Assembly (NCBI GenBank): GCA_947497175.1
Contig: CANMFM010000004.1
Span: 620,001 to 684,000, forward strand
Length of the DNA stretch: 64,000 nt
Direction of reading: 5' to 3'
Origin: an uncultured Aquimarina sp.
GTDB lineage: Bacteria; Bacteroidota; Bacteroidia; Flavobacteriales; Flavobacteriaceae
Shown: positions 33,379-42,176 of the stretch, piece by piece
Position numbering within the stretch: position 1 is the stretch's first letter
Layout of the letters: each line of letters opens with the position of its first letter
The notes under the pieces: generated by a model
Seen by the model: the letters and a program-made list of their open reading frames with translations, nothing else
Databases searched by the model: none
Told to the model about the DNA's origin: nothing
Program-made: the position numbers and the translations under genes

Positions 33379-33399
33379 ATCCCAAATCAGGTCTGGGAT
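33379..33399. repeat. Second short hairpin repeat at the hemD end
   Basis: ATCCCA (33379-33384) and TGGGAT (33394-33399) pair over 9 bases. On the minus strand it starts GTCATCCCAGACCTGA, a known flavobacterial repeat type, and supplies the last codons and the stop of hemD. Confidence 0.6.
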
Positions 33400-34061
33400 G
33401 ACAAATCCTGGTTAAAATACTTCGCCGCCTGAACGATTACATTCTCAACGGTTGGTTGGTTTGCAATAATTATATTTTTGGTATACTTTTTTGCTTCAGA
33501 AGCTGTTGTGTTACCGATGCAAAATACCACACTTGCACCCAATGTATTTTCTAAAACATAACTTTGAACTCCTGATGGGCTAAAAAATAAGACCCCATCA
33601 AAAGAACGATCAAATTTCTTTGCGTTTAAGTGGGTGTTATACACAATCTGCTCTTTTATATGTACGTTGTTTTGATGTAATAGGTCAGGAAGTTCATTTC
33701 TTCTCAAATTTCCGCAAAAAAACAAAAAAGACTCGTTTTTATACGTTTTTATAATGATTTTAGCTAAATCTGAAGCATTTTTAGCCGTTTCAATCACTTT
33801 TTTTCCATTTTCTTCTAAAAGTTTTTTTGTGTTCTCACCTACACAAAAACAATTTAAAATGCTTGTTTCAGACTTTAAAACTGACGTTACCGCATTCTTA
33901 CTCGTGAAAATTGCGTTTCTGATTTCACTCTTACCTATATTATTCAAAAATTCAATTTGAATTCCTTCATATTCTACAAATCCAATACCCGTATTGAGTA
34001 ATAGCTCCTTCTGAGCCAGTGACAGTTTTTTTGTGGATACTATGGACGGTTTAGAGCTCAA
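33387..34061 (-). CDS. hemD: Uroporphyrinogen-III synthase
   Basis: This encodes 224 residues, the normal length of the diverse HemD family. It lacks one strong motif, but TSKNAVTSVL, FFCGNLRR and the late FFSPSGVQSYVLEN are typical. It closes hydroxymethylbilane to uroporphyrinogen III. The identification rests partly on the position between hemC and hemE, one base from hemC. Confidence 0.88.
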   Translation of the reverse strand: MSSKPSIVSTKKLSLAQKELLLNTGIGFVEYEGIQIEFLNNIGKSEIRNAIFTSKNAVTSVLKSETSILNCFCVGENTKKLLEENGKKVIETAKNASDLAKIIIKTYKNESFLFFCGNLRRNELPDLLHQNNVHIKEQIVYNTHLNAKKFDRSFDGVLFFSPSGVQSYVLENTLGASVVFCIGNTTASEAKKYTKNIIIANQPTVENVIVQAAKYFNQDLSSQT

Positions 34062-34062
34062 T

Positions 34063-34974
34063 CTAATTCATTTCAGCTTTAATCTCTCTCATCAATTCTC
34101 TTCCTCCGCTATCCAGAACCTTCTGAGCATATTTCTTTCCAAGAGATTTCACATTATCTATTGCTATTTCTTCCGAAATCTCAATTTTATGCCTTCCATC
34201 TAAACTAAATAAAGCTCCTTTAAAATGGATAGTATTTTTTACAATTTGTGCTAAAGCACCGATTGGCGCTGTACACCCACCTTCTAGTTCTCTGAGAAAT
34301 TCTCGTTCTATGCGTACGCAGATATTAGACGTTTTATGATCTAAATGAGCTAATGCCGCTCTGCAATATCTATCATCTTCTTTGGCAACCACCAACATCG
34401 CTCCTTGTGCTGGTGCAGGAATCATCCAATCCAGATCGATATAATTTTCTGGTTTTAGCTTAATACGCTCTAACCCTGCGGCAGCAAAAATGGCCCCATT
34501 CCAATCATTATCTGTTAGTTTTTGCATGCGGGTATTTACATTTCCACGCAAATCCACTACGCTATGTGTTGGATATCTGTGCAACCATTGCGCTTGTCGT
34601 CGTAAACTACCTGTAGCAATTATTCCTTTACTATCTAAAAAATCCAATCCCTTATGAACTAAAATATCCTGTGCATTGGCTCGTTCTAAAACTGCAGCTT
34701 CAACTATACCTTTGGGTAAGGCCGTAGGAACATCTTTCATAGAATGAACCGCAATATCTATATCACCTTTTAACATAGCAATATCAAGGGTTTTCGTAAA
34801 AATCCCGGTGATACCCAGTTCGTATAAAGGTTTATCTAAAACAATATCTCCTGTTGACTTTACCGGAACCAGTTCTGTCTTATACCCAAGATCAGCTAGT
34901 TTTTTTTGTACCGTATTAGCTTGCCAAAGTGCTAATTCACTATCCCTGGTACCTATACGAATTGTTTTAGCCAA
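34063..34974 (-). CDS. hemC: Hydroxymethylbilane synthase (porphobilinogen deaminase)
   Basis: This encodes 303 residues, with RIGTRDSELALWQA, HSMKDVPT, ATGSLRRQAQW, VDLRGNVNTR and the dipyrromethane-cofactor Cys in LEGGCTAPIG. It polymerises four porphobilinogens. It starts 2 bases after hemA ends, so one transcript is nearly certain. Confidence 0.96.
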   Translation of the reverse strand: MAKTIRIGTRDSELALWQANTVQKKLADLGYKTELVPVKSTGDIVLDKPLYELGITGIFTKTLDIAMLKGDIDIAVHSMKDVPTALPKGIVEAAVLERANAQDILVHKGLDFLDSKGIIATGSLRRQAQWLHRYPTHSVVDLRGNVNTRMQKLTDNDWNGAIFAAAGLERIKLKPENYIDLDWMIPAPAQGAMLVVAKEDDRYCRAALAHLDHKTSNICVRIEREFLRELEGGCTAPIGALAQIVKNTIHFKGALFSLDGRHKIEISEEIAIDNVKSLGKKYAQKVLDSGGRELMREIKAEMN

Positions 34975-34976
34975 GA

Positions 34977-36227
34977 CTATTTATTTTGTAATTGGAAAAC
35001 TTTTTGAATCAACTCTATGCTTTCGTCTGCCGAAGTATTTTCATCTTTAAGATGATTAGCAAAGTGGTTTGTTATCTTTTGAATGATACGACTGCTTATG
35101 ATATCTGCTTGTTCCTCATCAAAATCTGCATACTTCTTTCGTTGTAAATTAATTTCAGTATCCTTTAGCGTAATTAACTTATTTTTTAAGGCTTTGATTG
35201 TAGGAGCAAATTTTCGAGTATCTAACCAGCTGTCAAACTCTAATCGAACTTCTTCAATAATATCTTGAGCCTGAGGAATATATTGTTGCCTTCTTAATAA
35301 TGTGTCGTCGGTCATTTTTGACAGATGATCAAGATGCACCAAGGTCACATTGGGTAATTCGGTAACATCATTAGCAACATTTTTAGGTATAGAGAGATCC
35401 AAAATCAACAAAGGTTTGTCTGAATGGATTAGCTGCTTAGAGATTGTTGGATTTTGAGCACCCGTAGCAACAATCAAAATATCTGAATTTTTAATTTCAG
35501 ATTGAATATTTGCATATTCTTTTACTACCAGATTAAATTTTCCTGCTACTTTTTCTGCTTTGTCCTTTGTTCGGTTTATCAATACGATATGATCATTTTT
35601 CGTATGCTTTACTAAGTTCTCACATGTATTACGGCCTATTTTACCTGTGCCAAAAAGCAAGATATTTTTTTCAGAAATTGCATCAACATTCTTTAAAATA
35701 TATTGAACAGATGCAAAAGAAACAGATGTTGCGCCAGATGAAATTTCGGTCTCGTTTTTTATCCGTTTACTGGCCTGAATTACTGCATTGATTAGACGTT
35801 CCAAAAAAGGATTGGTTACTCCCGCTTTTTTTGATGCTTTAAAGCTAATTTTTAACTGACTTATAATTTCAAAATCCCCTAAAATCTGGCTATCCAAACC
35901 AGTACCTACTTTAAATAAATGTGCTACAGCTTTGCTGTTTTTATGTACATAGGCTACTTTCTCAAACTCTTCAACAGTTCCATGAGTGTGTTCACAAAGT
36001 AATTTGATTAACTGAAACGGATGCTGGGCAAAACCATATAACTCTGTTCTGTTACATGTAGAAGTAACCAATAAGGCTTCGATACCTTCTTGTTTTGCCT
36101 GAAGCAGTATCGCACTTTTGGCCTCATCACTAACACTAAAGTGACCTCTAATCTCGGCATCAGCTTTTTTATAGCTAAGTCCAATAGTATAAAAGTTTGT
36201 TCCTTTTGCTCTTAGGTGAGGCTCCAT
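34977..36227 (-). CDS. hemA: Glutamyl-tRNA reductase
   Basis: This encodes 416 residues. The catalytic Cys lies in TSTCNRTELYG, the NADPH site in LFGTGKIGRNTCENL, and there is a C-terminal dimerisation helix. It makes glutamate-1-semialdehyde, the first committed step of C5 haem synthesis. It is the first gene of the hemACDE run and has a TATTTTTG box at 36253-36260 upstream. Confidence 0.96.
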   Translation of the reverse strand: MEPHLRAKGTNFYTIGLSYKKADAEIRGHFSVSDEAKSAILLQAKQEGIEALLVTSTCNRTELYGFAQHPFQLIKLLCEHTHGTVEEFEKVAYVHKNSKAVAHLFKVGTGLDSQILGDFEIISQLKISFKASKKAGVTNPFLERLINAVIQASKRIKNETEISSGATSVSFASVQYILKNVDAISEKNILLFGTGKIGRNTCENLVKHTKNDHIVLINRTKDKAEKVAGKFNLVVKEYANIQSEIKNSDILIVATGAQNPTISKQLIHSDKPLLILDLSIPKNVANDVTELPNVTLVHLDHLSKMTDDTLLRRQQYIPQAQDIIEEVRLEFDSWLDTRKFAPTIKALKNKLITLKDTEINLQRKKYADFDEEQADIISSRIIQKITNHFANHLKDENTSADESIELIQKVFQLQNK

Positions 36228-36252
36228 TCAATCAAATCTAAATTTTCCGTGA

Positions 36253-36260
36253 CAAAAATA
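36253..36260 (-). promoter_or_regulatory. -7 box of the hem operon promoter
   Basis: On the minus strand this reads TATTTTTG, matching TAnnTTTG. The matching -33 TTG is not clear. It lies 26 bases before hemA. Confidence 0.45.
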
Positions 36261-36330
36261 TCCTACAAGAATCAGAAAAAATAACGCTAGAAGGATTTTT
36301 AGTGTCGAAAAGCGTTGTTTAAGACATTAT

Positions 36331-36363
36331 TTGCATAAAAATGGCTAAAAACACTTATTTTTG
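36331..36363 (+). promoter_or_regulatory. Promoter of the AraC gene divergent from hemA
   Basis: TTG at 36331-36333 and TATTTTTG at 36356-36363, spaced by 22 bases, fit the Bacteroidota promoter. Confidence 0.5.
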
Positions 36364-36427
36364 TAGGAGTCTGCAGGATTCTCTTGTCGATAGTTTAGAT
36401 TTATTCTAAATAAATAATAGAAAGGAA

Positions 36428-37318
36428 ATGGAAATTGAATTAAAAAATAACGCTCTGGGTATTTTAGAAGAAACTCAAATCGAAGAAGGGTTTTACATAC
36501 TTAAATTTCAAAACGAAACTCTTGAAAGTCAAAAAGTTGTACGAGAAATAGATAGTAACTTTATACAGTTTCATTTTGGTGTTAAAGGGGCTGTCACTTT
36601 TAATTTTAATAACGGAAGTTACGCTTTAAATCTTTCTGAAGAAAACTCTTTATTACTTTACAATCCTCAGCGAGATTTACCAATGAATCTGGAAATGAAA
36701 AAAGATTCGTGGTTAATTACTGTGCTTATTTCTATTAAAAAATTTCACTCGCTCTTCTCAAAAGAAGCAGATTATATTCCTTTTTTAGGAGAAGGAAATC
36801 GGGACAAAAAGTATTATAATGATGGAAGCATTTCACCCTCAATGGCAGTCGTTTTAAATCAAATGATGAACTACAGCCTACATCAATCTATAAAATTACT
36901 ATACTTTAAAGGTAAGGCGTATGAATTGTTAAGTCTCTATTTTAACAGACCCGAAGATGCAGATATAGAACAATGCCCTTTTTTAGTAGATGAAGAAAAT
37001 GTTCTGAAAATCAAAAAAGCCAAAGAGATTATCATTGCCAGAATGGCAGAGCCTCCAACACTGCAAGAATTGTCAAAAGAAATTGGTTTACCTCTTAAAA
37101 AACTTAAGGATGGTTTTAAGCAAATTTATGGAGAACCGGTATACGCCTTTTTATTTGATTATAAAATGGAAGTAGCGCGGCAGCTGCTGGCTACAGGTAG
37201 TCATAATGTAAACGAGGTAGGTTTAAAAGTCGGTTACAGCACGGCAAGTCATTTCATTGCCGCATTTAAAAAGAAATTCGGCACTACTCCAAAAAAATAT
37301 GTGACAAGCCTTAGTTAG
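36428..37318 (+). CDS. AraC-family regulator, soluble, divergent from hemA
   Basis: This encodes 296 residues. The C-terminal ~100 residues form the AraC helix pair (PPTLQELSKEIGLPLKKLKDGFKQ..., then VNEVGLKVGYSTASHFIAAF and KKFGTTPKKY). The N-terminal ~180 residues hold a cupin-like region (FQFHFGVKGAVTFNF). It has no membrane span. Because it is divergent from hemA it may regulate the haem genes, perhaps in response to iron or haem; that is inference. Confidence 0.9.
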   Translation: MEIELKNNALGILEETQIEEGFYILKFQNETLESQKVVREIDSNFIQFHFGVKGAVTFNFNNGSYALNLSEENSLLLYNPQRDLPMNLEMKKDSWLITVLISIKKFHSLFSKEADYIPFLGEGNRDKKYYNDGSISPSMAVVLNQMMNYSLHQSIKLLYFKGKAYELLSLYFNRPEDADIEQCPFLVDEENVLKIKKAKEIIIARMAEPPTLQELSKEIGLPLKKLKDGFKQIYGEPVYAFLFDYKMEVARQLLATGSHNVNEVGLKVGYSTASHFIAAFKKKFGTTPKKYVTSLS

Positions 37319-37325
37319 CGATCAT

Positions 37326-37505
37326 TTAATCGCGTGATTCCACTCTCGGAATCCCAACCCCTTTTTGTAACGAAACTATAGAATCATACATTCCCTGATC
37401 TTCATCAGTGGTATCTGACAATACAGACACAAATTCAAATTGTTCTAATAGTTCCAGGACAAAGGGTAGCTTGTCTTTTTCGACATCTACAATAATACGT
37501 TTCAT
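37326..37505 (-). CDS. Small protein of unknown function (59 residues)
   Basis: A short frame runs from ATG 37505 to a TAA at 37326-37328. The sequence begins KRIIVDVEKDKLPFVLELL and continues through DTTDEDQGMYDSIVSLQKG to GIPRVESRD. The acidic, strand-helix content looks like a coding sequence and like small toxin-antitoxin antitoxins or regulators, but no family is certain. It lies between the AraC gene and hemH. It is shorter than most automated length cut-offs. Confidence 0.65.
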   Translation of the reverse strand: MKRIIVDVEKDKLPFVLELLEQFEFVSVLSDTTDEDQGMYDSIVSLQKGVGIPRVESRD

Positions 37506-37791
37506 GTGGTTTAATATTGTTTGTTAACAGTCACATGCACCCATAATTACCATAAAATAGAATTGCAATCAATTACTATTTATCTGCATTGGGTTCATCT
37601 TTGCTTTTTTATGTATATAAAAATACTAAAATAAAACTACTAGACTTTCAGTTTGTTACAATTTAACGTAATTATAAGGTGTGTTTTATTTCTGTTCATG
37701 ATTTAATTGCACTATCAAAAAGTCTTATCGCTTTTTTATATTCATGCTCTTAATAGTTTGTATTTTTGCTAAATGCGAAAAAGAAAAAAAT

Positions 37792-38829
37792 ATGAGTAAA
37801 GGCGTTCTTCTTGTTAATCTTGGATCACCCGATAGTACCGATCCCAAAGATGTAAAGAAATATCTTGGTGAGTTTTTAATGGACCCAAGAGTTATAGATG
37901 TCCCACTATGGGCAAGAACATTATTGGTTAAAGGAATTATTTTAAATACCAGGCCAAAAAAATCGGCAGCAGCTTATCAAAAAATATGGTGGGATGAGGG
38001 CTCTCCTCTCATTGTTATTTCTGAACGATTACAAAGCAAAGTTGCAGAACGTATCTCAATCCCTGCCGGATTAGCGATGCGCTACGGAAGTATGTCTCTT
38101 AAAAAGGGGTTGCAATCATTAGTTGATCAAGGTGTGCAAGAGGTTCTTGTTATACCCTTGTATCCTCAATTTGCAATGGCTACTACCGAAACGATAGATG
38201 TTAAAGTAGAAGAACTTAAAAATGAATTTTTTCCAGCACTAACTATTACTTCATTACCTGCTTTTTACAACAAACCTGAATATATTGAAGTTCTTTCTAA
38301 CAGTATTTCAGAAAAATTAAAAGATATTGATTACGAACATCTTTTATTTAGCTATCATGGAGTCCCCGAGAGACACATCAGAAAAAGTGATATCAGCAAT
38401 GGGAACTGTAAAATGGACGGGAAATGTTGTTTTAAAAAAGGTTCTGAGCAACATAAGTTCTGTTATCGCCATCAATGTGAAATGACAACCATATACGTGG
38501 CAAAAAAATTAGGTCTTAAAAACGGCACCTACTCGACCTCTTTTCAATCCCGACTAGGTTTTGATCCATGGTTGCAGCCCTATACTGATCGTACAATAGA
38601 AAGAATGGGTAAAGAAGGAATCAAAAAAATGGCAATTGTTACTCCGGCATTTGTGGCTGACTGCCTGGAAACCTTAGAAGAAATTGCCATGGAGGGACAA
38701 GAAATTTTTCATGAAGTTGGCGGCCAGGAATTTACAACCATACCTTGTCTTAATGATCGTGATGATTGGGCAGATATATTGGCCAATTGGATACATGAAT
38801 GGGTTTCTGTTAAAACTGCTGTAGTATAA
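37792..38829 (+). CDS. hemH: Ferrochelatase
   Basis: This encodes 345 residues from ATG 37792. Family motifs: GVLLVNLGSPDS, FSYHGVPERHIRK (metal-site His), SFQSRLGFDPWLQPYT and VTPAFVADCLETLEEI. It inserts Fe2+ into protoporphyrin IX. Four Cys (CKMDGKCC, then CYRHQC) may bind an iron-sulfur cluster as in some bacterial ferrochelatases; that is inference. Its TAA shares a base with the ATG of the MATE gene. An ATG at 37744 would add 16 residues and is less likely. Confidence 0.95.
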   Translation: MSKGVLLVNLGSPDSTDPKDVKKYLGEFLMDPRVIDVPLWARTLLVKGIILNTRPKKSAAAYQKIWWDEGSPLIVISERLQSKVAERISIPAGLAMRYGSMSLKKGLQSLVDQGVQEVLVIPLYPQFAMATTETIDVKVEELKNEFFPALTITSLPAFYNKPEYIEVLSNSISEKLKDIDYEHLLFSYHGVPERHIRKSDISNGNCKMDGKCCFKKGSEQHKFCYRHQCEMTTIYVAKKLGLKNGTYSTSFQSRLGFDPWLQPYTDRTIERMGKEGIKKMAIVTPAFVADCLETLEEIAMEGQEIFHEVGGQEFTTIPCLNDRDDWADILANWIHEWVSVKTAVV

Positions 38830-40232
38830 TGGCAAACGTCTCTTCTGAAGCTCTGGGTACAGAACCTATTGGAAAATTACTGATAAAACAGGCTTTACCG
38901 GCTTCTATTGGGATATTGGTCATGTCTCTTAACATTTTGATTGATTCCATTTTTGTAGGAAACTGGATCGGTTCTATTGCTTTTGCGTCTATTAATGTAG
39001 TATTACCCGTATCTTTCTTTATCGGTGCCTTAGGAATGTCTATCGGTGTTGGTGGCTCGAGCATTATATCGCGAGCATTAGGAGCAGATAATCAAGAAAA
39101 AGCATTGAAAACATTTGGCAATCAGATTTCTCTTGGTCTTATCGTTATGGTGCCTTTAGTAATTCTGGGGCTAGTTTTTGCAGATGATATTATACCGAGA
39201 TTTGGAGGAAAAGGCGACATTTTTGAGCCTGCTAAAATTTATTATACCATTTTATTATATGGAGTTCCTATTCTTGGTTTTGCCATGCTAGGAAACACTG
39301 TGATCCGAGCCGAAGGAAAGCCCAAATTTGCCATGACAGCAATGATTATCCCTACAATTAGTAATCTACTACTAGATTATGTTTTTATTTATGTAATGGA
39401 TATGGGAATGCATGGTGCCGCATGGGCAACGACAGGGTCATATTTAGCGTGTTTCTTATATATTTTCTGGTTTTTCTCTTCAAAAAACTCTGAACTAAAG
39501 ATCAATCTTAGGCATTTTGGATTACAAAAAGATATCGTCTCCGAAATTGCTTCTCTGGGGGGTGTTACAATGGCAAGACAGGCTGTAGTGAGCATCACCT
39601 ATTTATTGATGAATAATATTCTGTTTGATCTGGGACAAGAGGGCCTGGTAGCAGTGTATGCAATTATTGGCAGAATGTTGATGTTTGCTTTATTTCCCGT
39701 ATTTGGAGTAACCCAAGGGTTTTTACCTATTGCCGGATATAATTATGGAGCTCAACAATACCCACGGGTGCGACAAACTATCAATACAGCCATCAGTTAT
39801 GCCGCGATTGTCGCTACACTGGTTTTTATAGGATTAATGATTTTTCCATCAGAAATTACATCTTTATTTATTAGTAACAACCCCCATATTTCTGCAAAAG
39901 AATTGGCATTAAATCAATATGTATTATTGCATACTGCCACACCAATGCGATGGGTATTTGCCGCTACCCCCATCATCGCATTGCAACTTATTGGAGCGGC
40001 ATACTTTCAGGCCATAGGTAAAGCAGTTCCTGCTTTACTACTAACTTTATCCCGTCAAGGATTCTTTTTTATTCCTTTAATCTTGATTTTACCAAAATTT
40101 TACGGCGAATTGGGAGTATGGATCTCATTTCCAATTGCCGATGTGCTAGCCACTGTGGTTACCGGATACTTTTTGAATCGCGAGATACGAACAAAGCTCA
40201 TTGATTCTAAAACTGTGAAACAAGTTCTGTAG
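38829..40232 (+). CDS. MATE-family efflux transporter
   Basis: This encodes 467 residues with 12 predicted spans in two repeats (GKLLIKQALPASIGILVMSLN... and AVVSITYLLMNNILFDL...). The start overlaps the hemH stop by one base, so they are translationally coupled. MATE proteins extrude cationic drugs using Na+ or H+; a haem-pathway link (for example porphyrin export) is only inference. Confidence 0.92.
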   Translation: MANVSSEALGTEPIGKLLIKQALPASIGILVMSLNILIDSIFVGNWIGSIAFASINVVLPVSFFIGALGMSIGVGGSSIISRALGADNQEKALKTFGNQISLGLIVMVPLVILGLVFADDIIPRFGGKGDIFEPAKIYYTILLYGVPILGFAMLGNTVIRAEGKPKFAMTAMIIPTISNLLLDYVFIYVMDMGMHGAAWATTGSYLACFLYIFWFFSSKNSELKINLRHFGLQKDIVSEIASLGGVTMARQAVVSITYLLMNNILFDLGQEGLVAVYAIIGRMLMFALFPVFGVTQGFLPIAGYNYGAQQYPRVRQTINTAISYAAIVATLVFIGLMIFPSEITSLFISNNPHISAKELALNQYVLLHTATPMRWVFAATPIIALQLIGAAYFQAIGKAVPALLLTLSRQGFFFIPLILILPKFYGELGVWISFPIADVLATVVTGYFLNREIRTKLIDSKTVKQVL

Positions 40233-40410
40233 TACCCCCCTCTCGCTTCAGAAAAAAGAAGATAACGGTGAGGATTGTTGATATGAAAAATATATCTTAT
40301 TCTAAACTCTTAGCTCCAGACGAACTCATCACGCGCATAACGCTATCCCAGAGAAAGAATTAAGAAAATATAAAACACAGGCCACTACTTCTATAAATCC
40401 AATGATCCTC

Positions 40411-40833
40411 TTACTTTGTTCTAGAGGCAGCTTTGCTAATAATTTTCCATTTTCCTTCAATTTTTTTTAAGAGAAACATATCAATGTATCGTATGCTTTT
40501 CCCTTTTGCTAAAATTTCGGCTTTTGCCGTTGCAATATCATTTTCTTGATCAATAGATAAAATATTACCTATTCTCCCATTAAACGTACCCCTTTTTTTC
40601 TTTTCAAACCAGGAAGCATATTCTTGAACAGGAACTATCCATAATTTTTTGTCTTTATGCGTAAGAAACAAATTCGCCTCTTCATAAAAAGCCATCTTAA
40701 TAACTTCTGGTTTATTATATGAAGTTCCTTCAAGATATTGATGAATTGTAGCTCGTATTTGATCATGATCAGATTGAGCAATAGTATAGAAGTTTACGAG
40801 TAAAAATAAGACAGTAAAAAAATAGGTTTTCAT
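40411..40833 (-). CDS. NTF2-like (putative lumazine-binding) secreted protein
   Basis: This encodes 140 residues with a signal peptide (about 1-19, ending FYTIAQ). The motif set DQIRATIHQYLEGTSYNKPEVIKMAFYEEA, then FLLKKIEGKWKIISKAAS, is that of the NTF2-like "putative lumazine-binding" family. It lies 10 bases downstream of the sugar-dehydrogenase-like gene and is probably cotranscribed. Function unknown. Confidence 0.85.
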   Translation of the reverse strand: MKTYFFTVLFLLVNFYTIAQSDHDQIRATIHQYLEGTSYNKPEVIKMAFYEEANLFLTHKDKKLWIVPVQEYASWFEKKKRGTFNGRIGNILSIDQENDIATAKAEILAKGKSIRYIDMFLLKKIEGKWKIISKAASRTK

Positions 40834-40843
40834 GTGTTTGATT

Positions 40844-42007
40844 TTAAAATGTGTTGTTTTTTATTCTTACAATCTTACCGTTATCTTCATCGGTAAGCAT
40901 ATATAATTTTCCGTTAGGGCTTTGGGCCAATTTTCTGGATCGCACCCGATCATCTGTAAATAACTCTTCAGCACTTTTGATTGTATTATTTTCAATTCTA
41001 AATCGCCAAAGACTTCCTTTTGAGAGTCCCGGTACCAGTAGATCATTCTTCCATTCAGGAAATTCTGTACCGGTATAAAACAACAATCCGGTAGGGGCTA
41101 CAGTATGTTGCCAATACCAAACAGGATCCGTATATAGGGCTTCTTGGATTACCGGAGGGACATAATCTCTACTACGATACCCACCCGTGGTTTTTATGGG
41201 CCATCCATAATTGGCTCCGGCTTTAAGTTGATTGATTTCGTCTCCTTGTCGTGTTCCATGTTCAGTAAACCAAATAGTGCCTGTTTTGGGTTCTACAGTG
41301 ATTCCTTGCGCGGCTCTTATTCCTATAGCAAATATTCCTGGCTTCGCATCAGATCCAAAATCAGGATTATCCGCGGGAATGCTCCCATCAGAATTTAAAC
41401 GATAAATTTTGCCTCGCTTATCCTGTATATCTTGTGCTATCGGAATCTCTGGCTCATCAATTTCTTTAAATAAACGCTCACCTATTGTGATGTATAACTT
41501 GCCATCAGATCCAAAGGTCATACCGCCCCCGTAATGAAAATATTCTTTGGTATAGGGTTCGGCCTCTACTATAGTTTTTATATCCATTAATGAATCTTGC
41601 CGCAATGTAGCTCGTACTACTTTTGTGGTACTTCCGCGATTCTTTTTTTTGGCAGCATAAGAAATATAGAGCTGTTTATTCTTTTTGAAATCAGGATGCA
41701 GCAAAACTTCAAAAATGCCTGAGTTATCTCCACGCCATACTGTGCGTATACTATCGGTTAGATCCCTAGGGAAACCTTTTATGATATTCTTCTTTTTTGA
41801 TGAAAGATTTATTTTTAATAGATCTCCGTCTTTTTCTGAAACCAGTACTTCATCTTCCGATATAAACACCATGCCCCAGGGATGCTTAAGGCTATCAATT
41901 ACAGTTTCTTTAAAAGGTATTGTTTTTGAATATCGATCTTGCCCGGGTTTTTCAATTTTACAGCATATCACTACCATAAAAACCAATAGAAAAAAGAATT
42001 TATACAT
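40844..42007 (-). CDS. PQQ-dependent sugar dehydrogenase-like lipoprotein
   Basis: This encodes 387 residues from ATG 42007 with a lipoprotein signal (MVVICC). The glucose/sorbosone dehydrogenase beta-propeller shows HPWGMVFISEDEVLVSEKDGDLLKI, VLLHPDFKKNKQLYISY, GGGMTFGSDGKLYITIGER and WFTEHGTRQGDEINQLKAGANYGWP. It should oxidise a sugar or aldehyde in the periplasm with a bound quinone cofactor; substrate unknown. An ATG at 42049 would place 14 residues before the signal. Confidence 0.9.
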   Translation of the reverse strand: MYKFFFLLVFMVVICCKIEKPGQDRYSKTIPFKETVIDSLKHPWGMVFISEDEVLVSEKDGDLLKINLSSKKKNIIKGFPRDLTDSIRTVWRGDNSGIFEVLLHPDFKKNKQLYISYAAKKKNRGSTTKVVRATLRQDSLMDIKTIVEAEPYTKEYFHYGGGMTFGSDGKLYITIGERLFKEIDEPEIPIAQDIQDKRGKIYRLNSDGSIPADNPDFGSDAKPGIFAIGIRAAQGITVEPKTGTIWFTEHGTRQGDEINQLKAGANYGWPIKTTGGYRSRDYVPPVIQEALYTDPVWYWQHTVAPTGLLFYTGTEFPEWKNDLLVPGLSKGSLWRFRIENNTIKSAEELFTDDRVRSRKLAQSPNGKLYMLTDEDNGKIVRIKNNTF

Positions 42008-42176
42008 GTATCTGACTTTATAATTTGAACATGCAAAATCAGAAATCAAGCATTATATCCTTTTAAAAAACATGATCTTTAAAACGAAAAACTAAACTTT
42101 TTACGAGAAAAACTCTTGAACCCGGAGAATAGAAGTGTCATCTCCTTGCCAAACTCAGATAAAGTGACGTTTCGAG

